Below, in pieces: positions 17,771 through 27,185 of a stretch of DNA of 64,000 nt. A model generated the notes under the pieces. The model was given only the letters and a program-made list of their open reading frames with translations, was not told the DNA's origin and searched no databases. Origin of the DNA: JACQQW01 sp964520655 (GTDB taxonomy: Bacteria > Omnitrophota > Gorgyraeia > Zapsychrales > Fredricksoniimonadaceae); assembly GCA_964520655.1 (NCBI GenBank), contig CAZFNI010000005.1, positions 62,001-126,000 of the forward strand. The letters are read 5' to 3'. A program made the translations under genes and the position numbers. How positions within the stretch are numbered: position 1 is the stretch's first letter; every line of letters begins with the position of its first letter.

Positions 17771-20065
17771 ATGATCGATACACAGCAGGACAAAAGATGG
17801 CAGATATTCCTACAGGGTTCCGTGCAGGGCGTTGGTTTTCGTCCATTCGTCTATCGGCTCGCCCTGGATATCGCATTAAGCGGCTTTGTCTGCAATACAT
17901 CGCATGGTGTGACGATCGAGATTGAAGGAAATGATGACCGTTTGAATACCTTCATTAAACGTTTACGAACAGAATGCCCTGCGCATGCCGCTGTTAGTGA
18001 TATGCGCATTGTGCAGATCCCTCTGCAAAAAGATGAGAATTTTGTGATCCGTGACAGTCGGGTAATGATGCGCCCGGAAGCATTTATACCTCCGGATCTG
18101 TGTATTTGTTCAGATTGCCTTAAAGAGATCTTAGATCCCGCTGATCGCCGCTATAATTATCCCTTTACAAATTGCACCCATTGTGGTCCAAGGTACACGA
18201 TCATTGAGACTTTGCCTTACGACAGGGATAATACGTCGATGAAAAGATTTAAGATGTGTTCAAATTGTCAAGATGAATACAATGATCCGCTGAATCGGCG
18301 GTTTCACGCTCAGCCTAATGCCTGTCCTCAATGTGGACCGCAGCTGACACTAGTCGATCCATTGGGTAAGGATATAGCAGCAGGGCAGGAAGCTCTTACG
18401 AAAGCCGTTGAGGCCATAAGATCCGGAAGGGTTCTGGCATTGAAAGGTTTGGGTGGCTTTCAATTGATGGTCAATGCCTGTGATGACAATGCTGTAAAGA
18501 CCCTGCGGGAACGCAAAGGCCGGGCAGAAAAACCTTTCGCCTTAATGTTCCCTGATGACGAGATGATTAAAGCGCACTGTCATGCGACAAAGTTTGACCT
18601 GCAGGCGCTGCAATCAGCGCAAGCGCCGATCGTGTTGATAGCGAGGAAAAAAAGTGTGCGCACAATTATTTCAATCGCTCGATCGGTCTCTTTAAGCAGT
18701 CCTAGTTATGGCGTCATGCTTCCTTATACGCCACTGCATGTGTTATTAATGAAGGATTTAGGGGTTCCCGTTGTTGCGACCAGTGCTAATTTATCCGAAG
18801 AGCCAATGTCCATTGATAATACAGAAGCATTGCAGAAATTAGGCAAGATCGCGGATGTTTTTTTGATGCACGATAGACCGATCGTCAGGCCTGTCGATGA
18901 TTCTGTCGGCATGGTCATCAAAGACCGCTTTTCGGTATTACGAAGAGCCCGAGGATACGCACCGTTACCGGTCGTTGTTCATGATCATCACAATAACATC
19001 CTGGCCCTTGGATCGCAGATGAAAAACACGGTCGCTTTAAAATTGAAGAACAAGGTCTATTTAAGCCAGCATATCGGTGATCTGCAATCTGAATCGTCCA
19101 TGATAAGCTTTCATCAATCCATTGCTAGTTTAAAAGGGCTTTATCCACACGCAGTTGATTGTGTAGCCGTGGACCAGCACCCTGATTATGCGTCCACGCG
19201 TTTCGGCTTGACATGCAAAGAACCGTTGATCACGATCCAGCATCATCACGCTCATATTGCTGCGTGTATGGCGGAGAATCAGCTCAATAAAGAGGTTATG
19301 GGGATCGCCTGGGACGGCACGGGTTACGGAGAGGATCACACCATATGGGGTGGGGAGATATTATTATCAACCCTAACGGATTTTAAACGCGTGGGGCATC
19401 TTCTGCCGTTTCGTTTACCCGGAGGTGAAATGGCCATCCATCACCCAAAAAGGATCGCCTTAAGTTTATTGTACATGGTATCTGATGGGAACTTAGACAT
19501 TGTCAAGGACCTGAAACTCGTTCAAGCCTTCACGAGCAATGAATTAATGAATATTCAAAAAATGGTCGAAAAAGGTTTTCAATCCCCGATCTGCTCTAGC
19601 ATGGGGCGACTATTTGACGGGATAAGTGCCTTACTGGGATTTTGTGATCATTCCACCTATGAGGGACAGGCAGCCATTGAACTGGAGAATGGCATGAAGG
19701 GTTTGACAGATGATAGTTATCGGAAGATCATTCTTGATAATAATATACTGGACTGGAGACCAATGTTAAAAGAGATCATCAACGACCTGCGTAAAGGTGT
19801 TGATGTTGGATGCATCGCGGATAAATTTCATAATACAATAGTTGAGATGGCTGTTGGTGTAGCACATAAGATGGGGCACAAACAAGTTGTATTAAGCGGC
19901 GGTTGTTTTCAGAATCGATACTTGATCACACGGATGATCGACCGTTTGCGGCAGGAAGGATTTGATCCTTATTGGCATTCTGTTGTCCCCACCAATGACG
20001 GCGGGATAGCTTTAGGACAGGCTGTGATCGCCTCTGCGCGATGCCATGGGGGGAAAGGTAAATGA
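17771..20065 (+). CDS. hypF: Carbamoyltransferase HypF
   Basis: 764 residues with the standard four-part architecture. An acylphosphatase domain (GSVQGVGFRPFVYRLA, about 14-100) is followed by two zinc fingers (CSDCLKE to CTHCGPRY, and CSNCQDEY to CPQCGPQ, about 110-185). A YrdC-like domain then spans about 190-390, and a Kae1/carbamoyltransferase domain contains HHHAHIAACMAEN and VVLSGGCFQNRYL. HypF turns carbamoyl phosphate into the thiocarbamate on HypE that becomes the iron-bound cyanide ligands. Confidence 0.97.
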   Translation: MIDTQQDKRWQIFLQGSVQGVGFRPFVYRLALDIALSGFVCNTSHGVTIEIEGNDDRLNTFIKRLRTECPAHAAVSDMRIVQIPLQKDENFVIRDSRVMMRPEAFIPPDLCICSDCLKEILDPADRRYNYPFTNCTHCGPRYTIIETLPYDRDNTSMKRFKMCSNCQDEYNDPLNRRFHAQPNACPQCGPQLTLVDPLGKDIAAGQEALTKAVEAIRSGRVLALKGLGGFQLMVNACDDNAVKTLRERKGRAEKPFALMFPDDEMIKAHCHATKFDLQALQSAQAPIVLIARKKSVRTIISIARSVSLSSPSYGVMLPYTPLHVLLMKDLGVPVVATSANLSEEPMSIDNTEALQKLGKIADVFLMHDRPIVRPVDDSVGMVIKDRFSVLRRARGYAPLPVVVHDHHNNILALGSQMKNTVALKLKNKVYLSQHIGDLQSESSMISFHQSIASLKGLYPHAVDCVAVDQHPDYASTRFGLTCKEPLITIQHHHAHIAACMAENQLNKEVMGIAWDGTGYGEDHTIWGGEILLSTLTDFKRVGHLLPFRLPGGEMAIHHPKRIALSLLYMVSDGNLDIVKDLKLVQAFTSNELMNIQKMVEKGFQSPICSSMGRLFDGISALLGFCDHSTYEGQAAIELENGMKGLTDDSYRKIILDNNILDWRPMLKEIINDLRKGVDVGCIADKFHNTIVEMAVGVAHKMGHKQVVLSGGCFQNRYLITRMIDRLRQEGFDPYWHSVVPTNDGGIALGQAVIASARCHGGKGK

Positions 20066-20066
20066 C

Positions 20067-20318
20067 ATGTGTTTAGCAATACCTGGAAAGATTGAAAGCA
20101 TTGTTCATCACGGTTCTGATCCTTTAGGGAATATGGGAAAAGTTAATTTTGGCGGCATTCATAAAGAAGTTTCTTTAGCCTATGTCCCGCAAGCAAAAGT
20201 GGGGGATTATGTTATTGTCCACGTTGGTTTTGCCCTAAGCATTGTTGATCAAGAGGAAGCCATTAAAGTTTTTGCATATCTGAAGGAAATGGGTGAATTA
20301 GATGAAATTCATGGATGA
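20067..20318 (+). CDS. hypC: Hydrogenase assembly chaperone HypC
   Basis: 83 residues from the ATG at 20067, giving the conserved start MCLAIPGKI. The exposed Cys2 is essential for binding iron and the HypD/large-subunit partners, so the longer frame from 20046 (overlapping hypF) is rejected. A GGAAAGG ribosome site supports the choice. It carries the iron-CN/CO unit between HypD and HoxH. It overlaps hypD by 17 bp. Confidence 0.95.
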   Translation: MCLAIPGKIESIVHHGSDPLGNMGKVNFGGIHKEVSLAYVPQAKVGDYVIVHVGFALSIVDQEEAIKVFAYLKEMGELDEIHG

Positions 20319-21399
20319 GTACAGGGATCCTAAATTAGCCTTACAGCTTTCCCGTGAGATCCACCGTATCACCACAAAACCATGGGTCTTAATGGAAGTT
20401 TGCGGCGGTCAGACTCATGCGATCGTTAAGTTCGGCATTGATGAATTGCTTCCTAAAAACATTGAATTGATCCATGGACCAGGATGTCCTGTATGTGTCA
20501 CTCCGTTAGAGTTGATCGACAGGGCCATTCATTTAGCTAGTCGTCCTGATGTCATCTTTTGTTCTTTTGGTGATATGCTGCGTGTTCCAGGTTCTAACCG
20601 AGATCTATTTTCGGTCAGGGCCCAAGGAGGGGATGTACGTATTGTATACTCTCCACTCGATGCCCTGATGATCGCCCGTCAAAACCCATCTAAAGAAATC
20701 GTATTCTTTGCAGTCGGTTTTGAGACGACCGCACCGGCCAATGCCATGGCTGTTTATCAGGCTAAACAGGAAGGGATAAAGAACTTTTCTGTTCTCGTAT
20801 CTCATGTACTTGTGCCTCCTGCTATTTCTGCGGTCATGTCCTCAAAAGTTAATCGTGTACAAGCATTTCTTGCTGCGGGTCATGTATGTACGGTTATGGG
20901 CTATACGGAATATAAACCGTTGGTGGAAAGATTCAAGGTCCCTATTGTTGTGACAGGTTTTGAACCATTGGATATATTGCAGGGGGTATTGATGTGTGTT
21001 GCTCAGCTGCAAGAGGGACGTTATGCATTAGAAAATCAATATTCCCGCTGGGTCAAAGAGAACGGCAATGTTCATGCCATCAGTATTGTTGAGCGGGTAT
21101 TTGACATTGTCCATCGCAAATGGCGGGGCATTGGAGAGATCCCTCAGAGCGGTCTGGGTTTAAAAAATGAATACAAAGTTTTTGATGCTGAAGAACGTTT
21201 TGATCTTAAAGGGATCATTACTTCAGAAAGCCCGGATTGCATCAGCGGTTTAATATTGCAAGGCGTAAAAAAACCATATGAATGCCCCGCCTATGGGAAG
21301 AAATGCACCCCAGACCATCCTTTAGGAGCCACCATGGTCTCATCCGAAGGGGCCTGTGCCGCGTATTACCGTTATCGGAAAGTGAGTGCAGGTGTTTAA
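20302..21399 (+). CDS. hypD: Hydrogenase iron-ligand assembly protein HypD
   Basis: 365 residues, full length. Conserved cysteine motifs are CGGQTHAI near residue 34, GPGCPVCV near 59-66, and the [4Fe-4S] region towards the C-terminus (CISGLIL, PYECPAYGKKCTP, EGACAAYYRY). HypD with HypC forms the scaffold on which Fe(CN)2CO is assembled. An ATG at 20311 (MDEYRDPKL) is an equally plausible start. Its stop overlaps the hypE start (TAATG). Confidence 0.96.
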   Translation: MKFMDEYRDPKLALQLSREIHRITTKPWVLMEVCGGQTHAIVKFGIDELLPKNIELIHGPGCPVCVTPLELIDRAIHLASRPDVIFCSFGDMLRVPGSNRDLFSVRAQGGDVRIVYSPLDALMIARQNPSKEIVFFAVGFETTAPANAMAVYQAKQEGIKNFSVLVSHVLVPPAISAVMSSKVNRVQAFLAAGHVCTVMGYTEYKPLVERFKVPIVVTGFEPLDILQGVLMCVAQLQEGRYALENQYSRWVKENGNVHAISIVERVFDIVHRKWRGIGEIPQSGLGLKNEYKVFDAEERFDLKGIITSESPDCISGLILQGVKKPYECPAYGKKCTPDHPLGATMVSSEGACAAYYRYRKVSAGV

Positions 21400-22454
21400 T
21401 GGACCAAAATAAAGAGATCATGCTCAGTTGTCCGTTCCCTATTTCTGATTATCCATATGTCCTGTTGGCACACGGTGGCGGCGGTCGATTCATGCATCAG
21501 CTGATCGAGAAAATGTTCTTGGCATCCTTTGAGAATCCTATTTTGATGCAGCGCCATGATGCGGCAGTCCTGGATGGCTTACAGGGAAAGATGGCCTTTA
21601 CAACAGATTCATATGTGATAAGCCCTTTATTCTTTCCAGGAGGTAATATCGGTACTTTAGCGATTAATGGAACCGTCAACGACCTGGCGATGGCCGGTGC
21701 GCGTCCTTTATATTTAAGCTGCGGTTTTATCCTGGAAGAAGGGCTGCTGATGGAGGACTTGTGGAAGGTGATCAATGCCATGCGTGTTGCCGCAAAAGAA
21801 GCTGGGGTGCAGATCGTGACGGGTGACACCAAGGTGGTGGGTAAGGGCAAAGCAGATGGGATTTTTATCAATACAGCGGGCATAGGGGTCATCGAACATA
21901 AACTGAACATTAATCCTGTATCAGTGAAAGAAGGGGATGCGATCATCGTTAATGGCGACCTGGGTGATCATGGAATGGCGATCATGGCCAGCCGAGAGAA
22001 TTTGTCGTTTGAAACAACCCTTCAAAGCGATACTGCTCCTTTGGCGGGGATGGTCTTAGATTTGATCCGTCAACAGATCGATGTGCATTGTTTACGGGAT
22101 CTGACCCGTGGCGGCCTTGCCAGCACCTTAAATGAGATCGCAAGCCTGTCTCACAAGAAACTTTTGATCAAGGAAGCAGCTATTCCAGTCAAAGAAGAGG
22201 TTGCGTCAGCTTGTGAACTGCTTGGATTTGACCCTTTATATGTGGCCAATGAGGGGCGTTTAGCGGTATTTGTGCCAGCCAATCAGGCGGAAAAGACGGT
22301 TTCGATCATGCGCGATCACCCTCAAGGTCAGGGCGCATGTATTATAGGCCACGTAGAGAAATCAGAGTCGCCGCGCGTTGTTTTACACTGCAAAATTGGC
22401 ACCCAGCGTGTCGTGGACATGATCTCAGGAGAACAGCTGCCCCGTATTTGTTAA
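21399..22454 (+). CDS. hypE: Thiocarbamate dehydratase HypE
   Basis: 351 residues from the ATG at 21399, which shares its A with the hypD stop. A longer upstream frame lies inside hypD and is rejected. The family start AHGGGGRFMHQLI and the C-terminal tail ending PRIC are present. The terminal cysteine is the residue carbamoylated by HypF and dehydrated to thiocyanate. The AIR-synthase fold motifs (TDSYVISPLFFPGG, NDLAMAGARP) are intact. Last gene of the hydrogenase operon. Confidence 0.97.
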   Translation: MDQNKEIMLSCPFPISDYPYVLLAHGGGGRFMHQLIEKMFLASFENPILMQRHDAAVLDGLQGKMAFTTDSYVISPLFFPGGNIGTLAINGTVNDLAMAGARPLYLSCGFILEEGLLMEDLWKVINAMRVAAKEAGVQIVTGDTKVVGKGKADGIFINTAGIGVIEHKLNINPVSVKEGDAIIVNGDLGDHGMAIMASRENLSFETTLQSDTAPLAGMVLDLIRQQIDVHCLRDLTRGGLASTLNEIASLSHKKLLIKEAAIPVKEEVASACELLGFDPLYVANEGRLAVFVPANQAEKTVSIMRDHPQGQGACIIGHVEKSESPRVVLHCKIGTQRVVDMISGEQLPRIC

Positions 22455-22477
22455 GCTCAAACTAAAGAAATAATATT

Positions 22478-22506
22478 TTGACTTGGGTTTATTAAGGTAG
22501 TAAGAT
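22478..22506 (+). promoter_or_regulatory. Sigma-70-type promoter of nifJ
   Basis: TTGACT (22478-22483), a 17 bp spacer and TAAGAT (22501-22506). The predicted transcript starts near 22513, leaving a leader of about 29 bases with a GGGAGC ribosome site before the nifJ ATG. The hypE stop is only 24 bp before the -35 box, so nifJ forms a new unit. No clear terminator was seen between them. Confidence 0.72.
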
Positions 22507-22541
22507 TTTAAATTCATAGAAATTTATACATAGGGAGCAAT

Positions 22542-25500
22542 ATGAAAACACGTAAACAGGTCACGATTGATGGAAATGAAGCAGCCTCTTATATAGCATT
22601 TGCCTTAAGCGAAGTGGTGGCGATCTACCCGATCACGCCATCTTCCTCAATGGGGGAATGGACCGATGAATGGGCCTCCATGGGAAAAAAGAACATCTGG
22701 GACACAGTGCCCTTAGTCCAGGAAATGCAAAGTGAAGCCGGAGCTGTGGGGGCTGTCCATGGGGCGATTCAAACCGGAGCTTTGACCACAACGTTTACCA
22801 GCTCCCAGGGGTTATTACTGATGTTACCGAACATGTACAAGATCGCGGGGGAGTTATCCTCAACGGTCTTTCATGTGGCCGCACGCTCCATCGCGACCCA
22901 GGGTTTATCCATTTTTGGCGACCATCAGGACGTAATGTCTGCCCGTATGACCGGTTTTGCCATGTTATGCTCCTGTTCTGTTCAAGAGGCCATGGATTTT
23001 GCCTTGATCGCGCATGCCGCGACCTTAGAATCCCGCATCCCGTTCATCCATTTCTTTGACGGTTTCCGTACTTCCCATGAGATCGCGAAGATCGAACAGT
23101 TGACCTATGATGATATCCGCAGCATGATCGATGAAAATCTGGTGTTGGAACACCGTAATCGCCGTTTAACCCCGGATAATCCTGTCATTCGCGGCACGGC
23201 CCAAAATCCTGATGTGTATTTCCAGTCCCGCGAGACGGTTAATCCGTTCTATAACGCTTGTCCTGGTATTGTTCAGAAAACAATGGATAAATTCGCTGCG
23301 CTTACTGGCCGCCAGTACAAATTATATGAATATTATGGCCACCCTCAAGCTGAACGCGTGATCGTGCTCATGGGTTCAAGCGCGGAAACGTGCCAGGATA
23401 CGGTTGACCGTTTAAATGAAACCAACCAAAAGGTCGGTTTCATCAAGGTGCGTCTTTACAGGCCTTTTGATGTGGACGGCATCATCAATGTATTACCGAA
23501 GACAGTTAAAACAGTGTGCGTACTTGACCGCACCAAGGAACCTGGCAGCGCCGGCGATCCTTTATATCTGGATGTGGTCAATGCCTTGGTAGAATCCAAT
23601 GCGGCAGGTAAGTTCCCATCGATCCCGCGCATTATCGGCGGGCGTTACGGTCTATCCTCCAAGGAATTCACCCCGGCAATGATCAAAGGCGTTTACGATG
23701 AAATGGCCAAATCAAAACCGAAAAATCATTTCACGGTCGGCATCAATGATGACCTTTCCCATACCAGCATTGAATATGATGAGAATTTCATCATTGAGAA
23801 CGAAGGTGGGGTTCGCGCGATCTTTTATGGACTGGGCGCCGATGGTACGGTCAGCGCGAATAAGAACTCGATCAAGATCATTGGCGAACATACCTCGATG
23901 TACGCTCAAGGGTATTTCGTCTATGACTCCAAGAAATCCGGTTCCGTCACTGTTTCACATTTACGCTTCGGTCCCAAACCCATCCATTCCACATTTTTAG
24001 TCAGCAAAGCCAGCTTCGTTGGCTGCCATCAATTCCAATTCCTGGAAAGCTATGATGTTTTAGAGAAGATCGATGAAGGCGGAGTTTTCCTATTAAATAC
24101 GATCTACGGGGTTGATGACATTTGGGCTCACATCCCTCGTAAAGTCGCTCAAACGATCAAAGATAAGAAACTAAAATTCTATATCATTGATGCCTATGAA
24201 GTCTCCAAGGCAGTCGGTCTTGGCATGCGCATCAACAGCATCATGCAGACCTGTTTCTTTGCCATTTCCGGCATTTTGCCTCAGCAGGAAGCTATTGAGG
24301 CCATCAAGGAACACATTAAGAAGAGTTACAGCAAGAAGGGTGAAGATGTCCTGCGCATGAATTACGAAGCTGTCGACCATACCCTGGTGCACCTCAAAGA
24401 AGTCAAGGTGCCGGCAGTAATTTCAAGTACTTTGGAACTGGCTGCAGCAGTGTCCGGCAAAGCACCGGCATTTGTCCAGAATGTGACGGCTAAAATGATC
24501 GCAGGCAGAGGTGATCAGATCTCGGTCAAAGCGCTGCCTTGCGATGGGACATACCCGGTCGGGACAACCCAATGGGAAAAGCGCAATATCGCGCAGGATA
24601 TCCCTGTCTGGGATGCCGATATTTGTATTCAGTGCGGCAAATGCGCCATGGTCTGTCCGCACTCGGTCATTCGTATCAAGGCCTATGATCCCAAGCATTT
24701 ATCCAATGCCCCAGCGACATTCAAGGCTGTTGAGGCTAAGGATAAAGAATGGGCAGGATTAAAATACACCATTCAAGTAGCCCCTGAAGACTGTACAGGC
24801 TGCGCGATCTGCGTGGATATTTGTCCTGTTAAGAATAAGACAGAAACTAAACTGAAAGCATTGAACATGAAAGCTCAACCGCCGCTGCGCGAGAGCGAGA
24901 AAAAGAACTGGGAACATTTCCTGGAGATCCCAGAGTTGGATCGGAACTTAGTCAAGATGAATTCCATCCGCTCGTCACAGGCTCTTCAGCCCTTGTTCGA
25001 GTTCTCCGGAGCTTGTGCAGGCTGCGGTGAAACACCCTATATCAAACTGGCGACGCAATTATTCGGCGACCGCATGGTGATCGCCAATGCCACCGGCTGT
25101 TCATCCATCTATGGCGGCAATTTACCGACAACACCCTATACCAAGAATAAGGATAACCGCGGGCCGGCCTGGAGTAATTCATTGTTTGAAGACAATGCGG
25201 AATTTGGTTTAGGTTTCCGCTTATCGATCGACAAGCAAAAGGAATACGCCCAGGAATTGACCAAAAAATTGGAATCGACGATCGGCACAGCCCTTGTTGA
25301 ATCCATCATCAATGCGCCGCAGAAAGATGAAGCGGATATCTTTACCCAACGCGAGCGCATCGCTGAATTGAAGAAAAAACTGCAAGGCCAAACATCCATT
25401 GAAGCCAAACAATTGCTCAATTTAGCCGATATGATGGTCAAGAAGAGTGTCTGGATCTTCGGCGGTGACGGCTGGGCCTATGATATCGGGTTTGGCGGAT

Positions 25501-26105
25501 TAGATCATGTGATCTCTTCTGGACGCAATGTGAATATCCTTGTTCTGGACACAGAAGTTTATTCCAATACTGGCGGCCAGATGTCCAAATCAACACCGCG
25601 GTCGGCTGTTGCCAAATTTGCGGCTGGCGGGAAAAGCACCGCGAAAAAAGATCTAGCCCGCATCGCCATGACCTACGGCCATGTGTATGTGGCCTCTGTC
25701 GCCATGGGTGCCAAGGATGAACATACCTTAAGGACTTTCCTGGAAGCGGAAGCTTACGAAGGGCCGTCATTGATCATCGCCTACAGCCACTGCATTGCCC
25801 ACGGGATCAACATGACCACAGGTATGCAGAACCAGAAATCTGCTGTCCTTTCTGGATACTGGCCGTTATTCCGCTTTAATCCGATGCTGGCCATGGAAGG
25901 AAAGAATCCATTGCAGTTGGATTCAGCTGATCCTAAATTAATGTTAAAAGAATTCATGGGATTAGAGAACAGGTTCAAGATGCTTAACAAAACAAAACCG
26001 GAAGCAGCCGCGGAATTAGCGAAATATGCTCAGCAAGACGTTAATGATCGCTGGCAAATCCTTAAAACAATGGCCGCAACACCTGAACAGGCCAAGGGGG
26101 TATAG
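22542..26105 (+). CDS. nifJ: Pyruvate:ferredoxin (flavodoxin) oxidoreductase
   Basis: 1187-residue single-chain enzyme that splits pyruvate and CoA to acetyl-CoA and CO2, reducing ferredoxin or flavodoxin. The N-terminal pyrimidine-binding domain has AIYPITPSSSMGEWTDEW. The two [4Fe-4S] motifs are CIQCGKCAMVCP (near 697) and CTGCAICVDICP (near 751). The thiamine diphosphate domain begins with CAGCGETPY (near 825), followed by NATGCSSIYGG, and contains GGDGWAYDIGFGGLDH. Full length, no defect. It lies 2 bp before a DHOD-like gene, a pairing known in cyanobacteria and others. Confidence 0.98.
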   Translation: MKTRKQVTIDGNEAASYIAFALSEVVAIYPITPSSSMGEWTDEWASMGKKNIWDTVPLVQEMQSEAGAVGAVHGAIQTGALTTTFTSSQGLLLMLPNMYKIAGELSSTVFHVAARSIATQGLSIFGDHQDVMSARMTGFAMLCSCSVQEAMDFALIAHAATLESRIPFIHFFDGFRTSHEIAKIEQLTYDDIRSMIDENLVLEHRNRRLTPDNPVIRGTAQNPDVYFQSRETVNPFYNACPGIVQKTMDKFAALTGRQYKLYEYYGHPQAERVIVLMGSSAETCQDTVDRLNETNQKVGFIKVRLYRPFDVDGIINVLPKTVKTVCVLDRTKEPGSAGDPLYLDVVNALVESNAAGKFPSIPRIIGGRYGLSSKEFTPAMIKGVYDEMAKSKPKNHFTVGINDDLSHTSIEYDENFIIENEGGVRAIFYGLGADGTVSANKNSIKIIGEHTSMYAQGYFVYDSKKSGSVTVSHLRFGPKPIHSTFLVSKASFVGCHQFQFLESYDVLEKIDEGGVFLLNTIYGVDDIWAHIPRKVAQTIKDKKLKFYIIDAYEVSKAVGLGMRINSIMQTCFFAISGILPQQEAIEAIKEHIKKSYSKKGEDVLRMNYEAVDHTLVHLKEVKVPAVISSTLELAAAVSGKAPAFVQNVTAKMIAGRGDQISVKALPCDGTYPVGTTQWEKRNIAQDIPVWDADICIQCGKCAMVCPHSVIRIKAYDPKHLSNAPATFKAVEAKDKEWAGLKYTIQVAPEDCTGCAICVDICPVKNKTETKLKALNMKAQPPLRESEKKNWEHFLEIPELDRNLVKMNSIRSSQALQPLFEFSGACAGCGETPYIKLATQLFGDRMVIANATGCSSIYGGNLPTTPYTKNKDNRGPAWSNSLFEDNAEFGLGFRLSIDKQKEYAQELTKKLESTIGTALVESIINAPQKDEADIFTQRERIAELKKKLQGQTSIEAKQLLNLADMMVKKSVWIFGGDGWAYDIGFGGLDHVISSGRNVNILVLDTEVYSNTGGQMSKSTPRSAVAKFAAGGKSTAKKDLARIAMTYGHVYVASVAMGAKDEHTLRTFLEAEAYEGPSLIIAYSHCIAHGINMTTGMQNQKSAVLSGYWPLFRFNPMLAMEGKNPLQLDSADPKLMLKEFMGLENRFKMLNKTKPEAAAELAKYAQQDVNDRWQILKTMAATPEQAKGV

Positions 26106-26107
26106 AC

Positions 26108-27097
26108 ATGGATCTATCAACATCATACTTAGGAATGACATTAAAAAATCCCCTGGTGGCTTCGGCATCCCCGTTGACCTGGGAGCTGGATAATTACAAA
26201 CGCTTGGAAGATGCCGGCGTTGCTGCGATCGTTACGCATTCCATTTTTGAAGAGCAGATAACGCATGAAGTGGGGGAATTACAGCATTATTTAAAACAGG
26301 GATCGGAGAGCTACGCGGAATCGTTGTCTTATTTTCCTCAACCTTCTGAATTCCCATTGGGCCCTGAGGAATATCTGGATCATATTTACAAAGCTAAGAA
26401 ATCCGTCAAGATACCTGTGATCGCCAGTCTCAATGCGCACACAGAAGGCGGATGGCTTACGTTTGCCAAACAATTAAAAAGCGCTGGGGCGGATGCGTTA
26501 GAGTTAAATGTTTATTTTATGGCCACAGACGTTAATGTTGACGGCAGGGCTGTTGAAGAAACATACTTGGATATCCTCAAAGGGATCAAAACCGTCGTCA
26601 ATATCCCAGTTGCAGTTAAGATCGGACCATATTTCAGTGCGTTGGCCAATATGGCACAGCGTTTGGATCAAGCAGGTGCAAATGGTTTAGTCTTGTTTAA
26701 TCGTTTTTACCAGCCGGACATTGATCTAGATGAATTGGCTGTTTCTCCCAACGTTGTGTTAAGCAATTCCTATGACCTTCGCCTTCCGATGCGCTGGATA
26801 GGGGTCCTTTATGGACGCATTAAGGCCAATCTTGCCGCTTCAGGAGGTATTCATTCGGAAGAGGATGCGATCAAAATGATCATGTCCGGCGCGGATGTGA
26901 CCATGATGTGTTCTGTCCTGTTACGTCATGGGCCAGCTCATGTGAAAAAAGTATTAGCGGGGATGGAAAAATGGATGAATGAACATGAGTATAGTTCTGT
27001 CTCACAGATGAAGGGCAGTATGAGTCAGAGATCATGTGCTAATCCAGAAGCGTTTGAACGCGCTAATTATATGAAAACACTTCAAAGTTATAAGTAA
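26108..27097 (+). CDS. Dihydroorotate dehydrogenase-like protein paired with nifJ
   Basis: 329-residue FMN-binding TIM barrel of the DHOD family: NPLVASASPLTW at the N-terminus, PVAVKIGPYF, and the phosphate loop AASGGIHSEEDAIKMI. The motif that normally holds the catalytic Cys or Ser (NxSCPN) is replaced by ELNVYFMATDVN, with no Cys or Ser. True dihydroorotate oxidation is therefore doubtful. Its place directly behind nifJ suggests a role in pyruvate or redox metabolism; the real substrate is unknown. Confidence 0.88.
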   Translation: MDLSTSYLGMTLKNPLVASASPLTWELDNYKRLEDAGVAAIVTHSIFEEQITHEVGELQHYLKQGSESYAESLSYFPQPSEFPLGPEEYLDHIYKAKKSVKIPVIASLNAHTEGGWLTFAKQLKSAGADALELNVYFMATDVNVDGRAVEETYLDILKGIKTVVNIPVAVKIGPYFSALANMAQRLDQAGANGLVLFNRFYQPDIDLDELAVSPNVVLSNSYDLRLPMRWIGVLYGRIKANLAASGGIHSEEDAIKMIMSGADVTMMCSVLLRHGPAHVKKVLAGMEKWMNEHEYSSVSQMKGSMSQRSCANPEAFERANYMKTLQSYK

Positions 27098-27112
27098 TAA
27101 TACTTACAAAGC

Positions 27113-27130
27113 GGCTTGACAGTTCAAGCC
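27113..27130. promoter_or_regulatory. Palindrome over the -35 box: hairpin terminator or operator
   Basis: GGCTTGA-CAGT-TCAAGCC is a perfect 7 bp inverted repeat with a 4 base loop, 16 bp after the DHOD-like stop codon. It is followed by TTGTT, a weak T tract. It includes the TTGACA box of the next promoter, so it could end the nifJ transcript, act as a repressor site for the oxidase operon, or both. Confidence 0.45.
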
Positions 27131-27145
27131 TTGTTCCATTAAGAT
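27116..27145 (+). promoter_or_regulatory. Sigma-70-type promoter of the cupredoxin/oxidase operon
   Basis: A perfect TTGACA (27116-27121), an 18 bp spacer and TAAGAT (27140-27145), the same -10 hexamer as at nifJ. The leader is about 34 bases with an AAAAGGGG ribosome site before the ATG at 27186. Confidence 0.68.
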
Positions 27146-27185
27146 ACAGTAATAATTTTAAGATCATCAAACAAAAGGGGTTCGC

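Noticed and set aside
20046..20066. Longer start for HypC
   Set aside because: HypC must begin with Met-Cys, and the ATG at 20067 gives MCLAIPGK.
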